Origin: an uncultured Alphaproteobacteria bacterium
Lineage (GTDB): Bacteria > Pseudomonadota > Alphaproteobacteria > CAAHEQ01 > UBA3637
Assembly: GCA_934216505.1 (NCBI GenBank)
Contig: CAKQBW010000012.1
Span: 1-36,231, forward strand
Direction of reading: 5' to 3'
Length of the DNA stretch: 36,231 nt
The position numbers and the translations under genes are program-made. The notes under the pieces are model-generated. The model was not told the origin of the DNA, ran no database searches, and worked only from the letters and a program-made list of their open reading frames with translations. Shown piece by piece: positions 7,888 through 14,700 of the stretch. Positions within the stretch are counted from its first letter, which is position 1. Each line of letters opens with the position of its first letter.

Positions 7888-7962
7888 GCCGACATAGCTC
7901 AGTGGTAGAGCTACTGATTTGTAATCAGTGGGTCGGGTGTTCAAATCACTCTGTCGGCACCA
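7888..7962 (+). tRNA. tRNA-Thr (anticodon TGT)
   Basis: The cloverleaf is acceptor GCCGACA/TGTCGGC, D arm GCTC/GAGC, anticodon stem ACTGA/TCAGT around TTTGTAA (anticodon TGT at 7920-7922, decoding ACA), and T arm GGGTG-TTCAAAT-CACTC with one G-U pair. The 3' CCA is encoded (7960-7962). It marks the left edge of the accessory stretch with the repeats and the pilin gene. Confidence 0.96.
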
Positions 7963-7977
7963 TTTTTTATTTACCCT

Positions 7978-8004
7978 AGGGGGCCTCAAGCGGGCCCCTT
8001 TTTT
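7978..8004 (+). terminator. Terminator behind tRNA-Thr
   Basis: The GC-rich stem GGGGCC/GGCCCC (7980-7985 with 7993-7998), extended by A-U and G-U pairs, has a 7-base loop and a following T6. Confidence 0.75.
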
Positions 8005-8045
8005 GGACGAAAAATCTTTTATCTGCCCTTTTGTCGCCATTTCCT

Positions 8046-8122
8046 CGTCATTCCCGCGGAGGCGGGAATCTCGTCAAAGGGGACTCTATCCTAACAGATG
8101 CCCGATCAGGTCGGGCATGACA
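8046..8122. repeat. Paired-hairpin palindromic repeat element (REP/dRS3-like)
   Basis: Two hairpins sit head to head. Left: ATTCCCGC/GCGGGAAT (8050-8057 with 8062-8069). Right: ATGCCCGA/TCGGGCAT (8098-8105 with 8111-8118). The outer ends are near-perfect inverted repeats (GTCATTCCCG against GTCATGCCCG in the other direction). The left hairpin fits the ATTCCC-N8-GGGAAT form of the Neisseria dRS3 repeat. Translated, it gives the well-known spurious FPRRRESR string. It lies in the 475-base gene-free gap between tRNA-Thr and the pilin gene. It is probably a dispersed repeat, but copy number cannot be seen here. Confidence 0.75.
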
Positions 8123-8233
8123 ATTTTCTGTTTTGGCCTGTATTTATGGGCTGTGTAAGGGGGAAAGAGAAAATTGAAAAATCCGCTTTTCAAACAGGCG
8201 ACAAAGCCCGTCAATAAAGGGAAGTCGCGTATT

Positions 8234-8253
8234 ACAAAAACGATCGTTTTTGT
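8234..8253. promoter_or_regulatory. Distal copy of a perfect palindromic operator
   Basis: ACAAAAACGATCGTTTTTGT is a perfect 20-bp palindrome. Its 18-bp core recurs at 8368-8385 in front of the pilin gene. A possible -10 (TATACT, 8257-8262) lies just after it. Bases 8123-8233 between the repeat and this site show no gene or clear structure. Confidence 0.7.
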
Positions 8254-8364
8254 CAATATACTTTTTGCCGTGTTTTAGGATTTTTATAATTTTAAAATAA
8301 CTTATTGATTTTACACAATAATTTTATTGTTTTTAATATTTTCCTCTTTCCCCATTTTCCCCTA

Positions 8365-8392
8365 TTTCAAAAACGATCGTTTTTGTTATAGT
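8365..8392 (+). promoter_or_regulatory. Promoter of the pilin-like gene, overlapped by an operator
   Basis: TTTCAA (8365-8370), 16-bp spacer, TATAGT (8387-8392). The expected start is near 8399, with a ~40-base leader to the ATG at 8438. Nearly the whole spacer is the palindrome at 8368-8385, so a bound protein would block RNA polymerase. The region between the two palindromes (8254-8367) is very AT-rich and holds no gene. Confidence 0.55.
8368..8385. promoter_or_regulatory. Proximal copy of the palindromic operator
   Basis: CAAAAACGATCGTTTTTG is a perfect 18-bp palindrome identical to the core of the site at 8234-8253, centre to centre 133 bp. It lies between the -35 and -10 of the pilin promoter, the position of a classical repressor site. 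Confidence 0.75.
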
Positions 8393-8437
8393 GGGATTCG
8401 CAAAGATTTTATTACTTATTTTTGAGGAGGAACTTAT

Positions 8438-9550
8438 ATGAAAAAAACAAATGAATCAGGGCGCAGTATGGTTGAAATGCTGGGCGTGTTGGCGATTATT
8501 GGCGTGTTGAGTGTGGGCGGTATAGCGGGCTATACCACCGCTATGAATAAACATCAGGCGAATCAGATTTTAAACGGGGCGTCTGTGCGGGCCATTGTGG
8601 TTTCTACACAAATTCAAAGGGGCTCTACAGCACCGACACTGGGTGAATTTACAGAGGCAGACAACGAAGTCGGTGGGGCAAAATTTGGGACAGAGGTTAA
8701 AAATGAAACAGGAACAGCTGATTGGACCACAACAGATAAATGTTTTAGTTTGACGCTGACGGGGGTAGATGAAAAAGTCTGTACCCAAATGAAAGCCACT
8801 GTCGGCAAAAACAGCGTCATCAAAGCCATCGCCGATGATTGCACAACTATCACCTATCATAATGATTTGCCAACAACCGCCATAGCGAGCGACTATAAAA
8901 CCGAAGAAAGTTGCATGAACGCAGGGAAAGAATGGTGTGGCACCGCCTGCTCCGATTCATGTGGGCCAACTTGCCCAGAGGGGACTTCTGAAAACGGGGC
9001 GGGTGGTTTTGCCAAAAATGTGGATACACTCCAATGCTATTGTAATGGGGAAAATGAAAAATGGTCAGGCTCAGCGTGCGATGGGACTTTGCCCGAAGGC
9101 ACCTGCTTAGATAACACCGATTGTAAAGAAGGGGAGTATTGTGATTATCAGAGGAATGTAGATTGTGAAACAGGTCCAAGAGAAACAGGTACTTGTAAAA
9201 CAGCCGCTGTGGCTTCAGGAAGCAACGATTATGGCTTTACTTTAAGTGCGAGTTCTAATATGGATTGGTTTAGTGCAAAAAACTTCTGTGAGGCGTTGAA
9301 TGGAACAATGGTAAGTTTAGATGATTTTCATATAAAAAATAAAGCGTCTTGTTCAGGTACTTCCTGTTTTGAGGAAGGATATAGTTGGGATAATGTGAAA
9401 ACAGGAAATTTATCCTCCACCTGGTGGTGGACAAAGGACTTGAGACCATCTAATTCTTGCTACGCGTTCTACATCAATTCCAACTCCAAATTTCAGGACG
9501 TGTACTACGCCAACCGCAACAGCACCAACTACGCCTTGTGTTGGTTGTAG
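8438..9550 (+). CDS. Type IV pilin-like cysteine-rich surface protein with C-type-lectin/DUF1566-like tail
   Basis: This 370-residue protein is exported through the type IV pilin pathway. After a short basic leader the prepilin peptidase site is G8-R9 with Glu at +5 (GRSMVEMLGVLAIIGVLSVG), followed by a ~22-residue hydrophobic helix. Residues ~35-160 are a pilin-like globular part. Residues ~160-260 are a cysteine-rich segment (CYCNGENEKW, CLDNTDCKEGEYCDY) resembling small disulfide modules. Residues ~270-370 (DWFSAKNFCEALNGTMVSLDD, then WWWTKD, YALCW) have the cysteine and tryptophan spacing of DUF1566/C-type-lectin-like domains. GAGGAGG lies 7 bases before the ATG. The last 25 variable codons (9461-9535) have a sharply different codon pattern, treated separately. 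Ligand and pilus role are unknown. It is convergent with the T4SS cluster. Confidence 0.82.
   Translation: MKKTNESGRSMVEMLGVLAIIGVLSVGGIAGYTTAMNKHQANQILNGASVRAIVVSTQIQRGSTAPTLGEFTEADNEVGGAKFGTEVKNETGTADWTTTDKCFSLTLTGVDEKVCTQMKATVGKNSVIKAIADDCTTITYHNDLPTTAIASDYKTEESCMNAGKEWCGTACSDSCGPTCPEGTSENGAGGFAKNVDTLQCYCNGENEKWSGSACDGTLPEGTCLDNTDCKEGEYCDYQRNVDCETGPRETGTCKTAAVASGSNDYGFTLSASSNMDWFSAKNFCEALNGTMVSLDDFHIKNKASCSGTSCFEEGYSWDNVKTGNLSSTWWWTKDLRPSNSCYAFYINSNSKFQDVYYANRNSTNYALCWL
9461..9535 (+). other. Candidate DGR variable region in the 3' end of the pilin-like gene
   Basis: Nineteen of 25 codons here end in C, against 5 of the preceding 25. Most are exactly the set reachable from AAC by changing one or both adenines (TAC, TTC, ATC, TCC, GAC, GCC, CGC, AGC, ACC, AAC). 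That is the signature left by adenine-directed mutagenic retrohoming of a template rich in AAC codons. The position also fits: the extreme 3' end of a gene with a C-type-lectin-like tail, with the invariant-looking ALCWL immediately after. No template repeat or reverse transcriptase was found in the window, so this is an inference. Confidence 0.5.
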
Positions 9551-9594
9551 GGTTTGTTCTCGCTTTTTGATTTAGTCTCCTTTTACCGCCCGGT

Positions 9595-9691
9595 TCTCTG
9601 TCATTCTGAGGGAATATCATGACCGAAGAATCCATGGGCGTTTGTGGTATGTGGATTCTTCGGGGGCAAGCCTCCCTCAGAATGACAGAGA
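9595..9691. repeat. 97-bp nested inverted-repeat element
   Basis: The outer arms are perfect over 19 bp (9595-9613 with 9673-9691, core TGTCATTCTGAGGGA). Inside them a second perfect 12-bp inverted repeat (CCGAAGAATCCA, 9623-9634 with 9652-9663) lets the whole unit fold as a long hairpin. The motif family (GTCATTCTGAGGGA...GAAGAATCC) is a common dispersed bacterial repeat, and a decayed relative lies at 28502-28551. Lying between two convergent genes, it may also stop transcription from both, though neither side has a U-tract. The rest of the 205-base gap (9551-9594 and 9692-9755) shows nothing further. Confidence 0.85.
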
Positions 9692-9755
9692 GGGGACAGA
9701 AGGACAAGAAAAAAAAGAGAAGGACGATAAAGAGAGGAAATGACAAGCAAAAGAC

Positions 9756-10220
9756 TTAGTCTATTTCTTCCCCTTTATCCACGCCCCACAAATCTGAACG
9801 CAAAAACCACCCTTTATACGTTTCTTCCCCATATTTGACCTTTAAGCGGCAATAATTTCCTTTGGGGCATTCTTCAATTTGCGCCACAACACCTGGTTGT
9901 AAAACAGCCCGCACTTCGGATTCAGGCTCCGCTTTTGTCAGTAAGGGGGATTCATTACGAATCAACGCATACCGCCGATGCGAAAGCATATTCTTACTGA
10001 TCCACCCAATCGTGCCATCTACCTCACGCACCTGACGCCACGATTCAAAAGAATCCAGCACTTCCATCGGGTAATTTTTTTCTTGATACACCCAATCTAT
10101 GGGAAACCTTTCGCCTGGACCTGTCCGTAAATTGACTTGATCATACTTCAGGGAAACATATTCAGCCGCCTGACAGGTAAAATGAAAAAACAAGCAAAAG
10201 AAAAAAACTATTTTATTCAT
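9756..10220 (-). CDS. Secreted bacterial SH3-domain protein, last gene of the T4SS cluster
   Basis: This 154-residue protein is exported by a Sec signal peptide (MNKIVFFFCLFFHFTCQAAE, cleavage probably after CQA). The mature part holds two SH3-like (SH3_3/SH3_4) units. The first (about 23-82) has VNLRTGPGERFPIDWVYQE and ends DGTIGWISKNML. The second (about 87-147) has SEVRAVLQPGVVAQIEECPK and ends YKGWFLRSDLWGV. Bacterial SH3 domains of this kind usually bind peptidoglycan or envelope partners in the periplasm. Its start overlaps the end of the dUTPase-like gene by 8 bases, so it belongs to the same transcript. A role in seating the secretion apparatus in the cell wall is plausible but inferred from context. 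As a family it is also found outside T4SS loci. Confidence 0.85.
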   Translation of the reverse strand: MNKIVFFFCLFFHFTCQAAEYVSLKYDQVNLRTGPGERFPIDWVYQEKNYPMEVLDSFESWRQVREVDGTIGWISKNMLSHRRYALIRNESPLLTKAEPESEVRAVLQPGVVAQIEECPKGNYCRLKVKYGEETYKGWFLRSDLWGVDKGEEID

Positions 10221-10755
10221 CTTCTTCGTCCTTTTGAAAACGATGGCGCAAAGAACGGGGCTTGCGGCGGCTAGAAGTCATTAAGGATTCTTTTATCCCT
10301 TCATTTTGCGTATCCAAAACAATAGAACTATTTTCCGTTTGACCTTCAAAACGGGGAGATTCTAATTCTTTCCAACAAACCTGAACCACAGGCAGCACAA
10401 TCAGTTGCGCACAAACAATCCCCCGCCTTAAAACAAAAGCCTTTTGAGAGGTATTTTGCAACAACACAAACAAAGGACGGCGGTCAGCTGGATTCAAAAT
10501 CTGGGGGGCATCCAAAACAATCAACCCTTCCTGACGGGCCAAAGACGGCAAACTCACTACCTGACCACAATAGCCTTGAGGAATTCCCACCGCAAACCCA
10601 ACAGGCACATAGACCCTTTCCATGGCGTTCAAGCGGATAGGCGCCGAAATCGCCGCCTGTAAATTCAGCCCCACATGGTGCGCAGAAGTATAACTGGGCA
10701 ACGGCAAACCTTCGCCATCGGGAGTTCGTGAAATATATAAACGAGGTATAGGCAT
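10213..10755 (-). CDS. dUTPase-fold protein with degenerate active site
   Basis: The 180-residue product aligns without gaps to the core of trimeric dUTPases, but the catalytic positions are lost. Motif 1 (normally AGxDL) reads VGLNL with Asn31. Motif 2 (PRSG-like) reads SLPSL with the Arg and Ser gone. Motif 3 (G-x-I-D-x-D-Y) reads QILNPAD, so the catalytic Asp is Asn88 and the next Asp is Ala90. Motif 4 keeps only the AQLIVLPV half. The glycine-rich motif 5 is missing, replaced by a basic tail (SSRRKPRSLRHR). It is therefore probably not a dUTP hydrolase. Its ATG directly abuts the virB11 stop (TAAATG) and its end overlaps the SH3 gene, so it is translated with the T4SS genes. Its role is unknown; a structural or nucleotide-sensing role is possible. 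Confidence 0.7.
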   Translation of the reverse strand: MPIPRLYISRTPDGEGLPLPSYTSAHHVGLNLQAAISAPIRLNAMERVYVPVGFAVGIPQGYCGQVVSLPSLARQEGLIVLDAPQILNPADRRPLFVLLQNTSQKAFVLRRGIVCAQLIVLPVVQVCWKELESPRFEGQTENSSIVLDTQNEGIKESLMTSSRRKPRSLRHRFQKDEEDE

Positions 10756-11745
10756 TTAGGTAATCTCCGTAATCGCACGAATGTTTCCATCACGATTGAT
10801 TTGAACAACACGCAACTTTTCCTTCATTTCCTTATACAACTTTTCCCTGTCCGAAGAAGGGTAAGTATGCATAATACGACCAATAAAAGCTTTATAAGCC
10901 GCATCAGGGTTTTCTGCATGGATTGTGGCAAAGCAATTGTCGTGCCCTGAACCCATCAGTTCCCACAAAGCCCCAGCGTTAGAGGTAGAAATTTCCCCGC
11001 CGATAATCGCATCAGGCGTAAAACGCACCGCCAAGTCAATCACATTTTTATAGGTAAAAGTATTTGTCAATTCTGTTCGGGGCATCACAATATGCACCCG
11101 ATTAGGATGTTGAACAATCAATTCCCGTGTATCTTCAATTGTTAAAATGCGTTTGTGTTGGTCCAACAATTTCAACATATTATTCAAAAAGGTCGTTTTC
11201 CCTGTGGCGGTTGCCCCACTGATTAAAATATGGTCCCCCCGTTGGATAGACAATAAAAGCCGTTCATAAGGATCGTCAGGGTCTTCCACATCTTTTAATT
11301 TATTGATCTGACGCAACCGTCCCCCTTTGACCAACCCAAACTGTTCCATTTTGATGTCCAAATCTTCCCGATAAACACGGATAGCCATCGCAATGCCCCC
11401 CGTTAAATCATCGTTATCATACATGACATTGCGCCCTGCAATACCCGAAAAACGATGCCCCCCAGGTAAAGAAGCAAACACAACAGGCGTTCCCGATTGT
11501 GGATCAAAAGCCAAATCATAAGTGTTGGCAATAATATACATGATATTATTTAAATACTCACGGGTCAATTTGGGGTCTTCATAATAATGCCACGGATAAG
11601 CATGTTTTCCCCTTAAACGCAACCAAATTCCCCCGGGATTATTGATAGCCACTTCTTCCACATTATCTTGTGTATACCAATAAGACAACGGCCGAAGGGT
11701 CATTTCCAAAACACGATAAGTATCTGTAATTGAAAGATTTCCCAT
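10756..11745 (-). CDS. virB11: VirB11-family secretion ATPase
   Basis: VirB11 is a hexameric cytoplasmic ATPase at the inner-membrane base of T4SSs that switches between pilus assembly and substrate transfer. The 329 residues show an N-terminal domain with VEEVAINNPGGIWLRLRG (about 29-46), Walker A GATATGKT (177-184), the Asp box LTIEDTREL, the His-box region MGSGHDNCFATIHAENP, and a Walker B-like DAIIGGEIS segment. I start at ATG 11745, with AAGGAG five bases upstream overlapping the virB10 stop. A GTG at 11751 would sit inside that ribosome-binding site. The position after virB8-virB9-virB10 is the classical P-type order. DotB and PilT-type ATPases are more distant alternatives. Confidence 0.93.
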   Translation of the reverse strand: MGNLSITDTYRVLEMTLRPLSYWYTQDNVEEVAINNPGGIWLRLRGKHAYPWHYYEDPKLTREYLNNIMYIIANTYDLAFDPQSGTPVVFASLPGGHRFSGIAGRNVMYDNDDLTGGIAMAIRVYREDLDIKMEQFGLVKGGRLRQINKLKDVEDPDDPYERLLLSIQRGDHILISGATATGKTTFLNNMLKLLDQHKRILTIEDTRELIVQHPNRVHIVMPRTELTNTFTYKNVIDLAVRFTPDAIIGGEISTSNAGALWELMGSGHDNCFATIHAENPDAAYKAFIGRIMHTYPSSDREKLYKEMKEKLRVVQINRDGNIRAITEIT

Positions 11746-11754
11746 TTTCACTCC

Positions 11755-14700
11755 TTAAAAAATTGGTGCCGTTTGAGTGGGGGCCGATGGTTTTGCGACC
11801 CGTTCTGACAAATCCGCCGGCATTTGTTCTGAGCCATTATATAAAGGCTCGGGGTCTTTATTCTTTTTCTTGGTATCCTTGGGAGCTGACACAGGTTTCG
11901 TTTCTGTTTCTTCCACGATATTATTTTGACGCTGACGGCGCACATCAGAAGATTCAGAAATTCCTTGGGGGCGTTGGGCCGCTGTGGAAGGAGCCCCGTA
12001 TTCTTTATTGACTTCTTCTTCGTCATCTTCGGGCGAACGCAACCAAAGGTCTTGTTTCACAAACACCACAAAGCGGGTCCCTGCGGGCACATAAACAACA
12101 GGCGGAACAGCATCGGCATCTTCTATCATCTTATCCAAAATATCTTCCCCTAGACCTGTCCAAATATCACGAATTTCTTGTTGCTTTTTGGCCCGTCCTG
12201 AAATGTTGCCTGTAGAGGCACTGGAAGCCCCCACCTCCCCTGAGGCAGGTGAAACAGAAATCAAGAATGATTCAGCCATCGCCGACAAAACAGGGTTGCC
12301 ATATTTATTCCATAATTGCTTATCCAAATAAGCCGCCACGCCCCCTCGGCCCATTGTATCCCCAGAAGACGCTCCACCCAAGTTAAAGGCAGATCCATCG
12401 GGGCGAATTAAACGATCCCAAATAATGTCAATTTTGGGAACACTGTCTGAGCCTGCCCCACTGGCAAAAGTCCCAATTAAACGAGACCCCGCAGGAATCA
12501 AAATGTTGCGTCCTTCTTCCCCATAGATATTCGTATCCACAATCGCCAAAGCAGGAGAAGTTGGATAACGCGAATCAATCGGACGGGCCAACACCGCCGA
12601 AATGGCTTTACCTTGCAAAATCACATGCGACATATCCACGGGCCAAGAAGACACCGACTTTTCAATTCCCATCTTTGTCCAATCTTTATCTTTCTTTTCC
12701 CGCCCACGGGCCAACAATTCGGGTGAAGGAATTATGGCAGGTTGCCCCCCCAATCTTTCACGCATTAAAGACCGTTTCTTTTTCATCAAATCTTGGATCG
12801 CCGTGATTTGTTCGGGATCCACTTTGATCGGCTGGGGTTCAGGGGGGCGTTCCCGCCCCGAAATAGTGTTCGCATCCATGGCTTTCCCATCCAAAGTAAA
12901 GGGGCGACCATTTTCACCAAAATATCCCAACACATTCCCATTTTCATCAACAATTGTTCCATTGCTATCCACCTGAACTTCACGTCCCCCGATAAATAGA
13001 GTCCGTCCCGAATTCTTGGACGCATCTATGCCACATTGCAAGAAATTCACATTTACCCCCACAAATTGTCCCATATATTGATTATTTGGGGCAAAGACTT
13101 GCCCATCAGCCAACACGGTGGCGTAAATATCATTATTAGCATCACGCATGGTTCCATCGGGTTTAATGGAAGCAATTTTATTCCCTTCAATACCGATTAA
13201 ATCACACCCCTGTAAGCACCCAATCCCCCGAATGTAAATCATGCTGGGGCATACCTGACCATCAGGCGTCAGAGGATCTCCCCCCTTGTTGGGATCAAAG
13301 TGGAACAAAACTTGACCATCGGGCGACAAAATTTCCCCTAAATTGCCCACAGGTTTAATGGTATATAAAACCTTCCCTGAAGCATCCATCACAGTTTCTT
13401 CCAAAGTATCTATTGCCCGCCCAAAAGGATTGCCATCCAATCCAATCGCTGTACCTTTTCCATCGCCCAAAACGGTTCCTATTTCCGTTCCAGAACTATT
13501 TCGTATTTTCCCATCAAAACCAACCACCCCTTTAATTTCCCCATTAGAGTCCAAAACAATAGTGGGTTCAACAACAAAACCGATCTTTGTGCCATCATAT
13601 TTTTCAACAGATCCATCATTTTTGGCACAGGCCATCTCAACACCGTTTAAATCAACCACGGTGGAATCAGGCAAAGTCCGCCCCATATAAACCCCATCAG
13701 GCGACATCACGGCCCCCGTCCGCACGGTCCGACCAATTTCTTTATTTTGCGCATCCAAAGCCCATCTATCTTTACGAATCCGGCCCATGACCATACCTTG
13801 ACCATTGATAATCCGACCATCATAGGCCGTTTGTCCCACCACTTTACAATTATTAACCACCAACGGTTCAGGGACTAAAGCCCCCAAAATTTGCCGTTCT
13901 TCAGCCCCTTTAATCGTTCCATTATTAGCCACACGTCCCACTTTATTGCCGTCAAATGAAACAACTTCACCTGTCGCTGTCAAAGTCCCCAAAAATCGAC
14001 CTTCATCACTGACGGCCGACATAAAGGGCAAAACGATTCCCGCCAAAGAAGTATCTTTTCCAAAAATAATCCCTGTATCCAAAATGCGTTCCAATTTCTT
14101 GTTGGAATAATCCACCAAATCTCCTTCGGCCGTGGTACGCCCTAAAACCTTTTGATTATAGCCCACAGGAAGCCCTTGTGCCACCACATGCCCCCCATAG
14201 GGCATTGTATTTAATACCCCTTTTTGAGACACCTGAGCCATCACCCCATCTGGCAAAATCTGTCCCAAGAAACTGCCGTCTTTTTTCACCACGGACCCAT
14301 CGATACGCACTGTTCCCAAAAATTCACCTGTCGCCCCCACCACGACCCCATGGGGCATTGTATGACCAATCCAATTAGAATCAGGAGATAACGCCGAACG
14401 AAAAGCCAACCGATGCCCGACCTGACGCCCTTTGACAAATACCCCACTCGTGGCCCCCGTGGAACCTGCATAGGCCCCTTTCTTATCAATCACAACAGCA
14501 GGCGCATACACACCACCCAAAATCTCTCCCTTGGGCGAAAAGACCAAACCATTACCCGATATCGCCCCCGATATTTTGCGTTCCGTTTTTACTTGCCCGT
14601 TGATAAAAGGCACCCCCAAAGCCCCCAAAGTCGTGGCGGTTGCCAAACCTCTCTTTACTACGCCACCAATGGTCTGTCCCATATTATCCACCACAAAATC

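Noticed and set aside
7858..8158. ORFs across tRNA-Thr and the palindromic repeat on both strands
   Set aside because: They translate the tRNA and repeat DNA (the FPRRRESR string is a known artefact of such repeats).
9474..9746. 90-codon minus-strand ORF across the pilin 3' end and the inverted repeat
   Set aside because: It is antisense to the pilin tail and consists largely of repeat-element sequence; no ribosome-binding site or recognisable domain.
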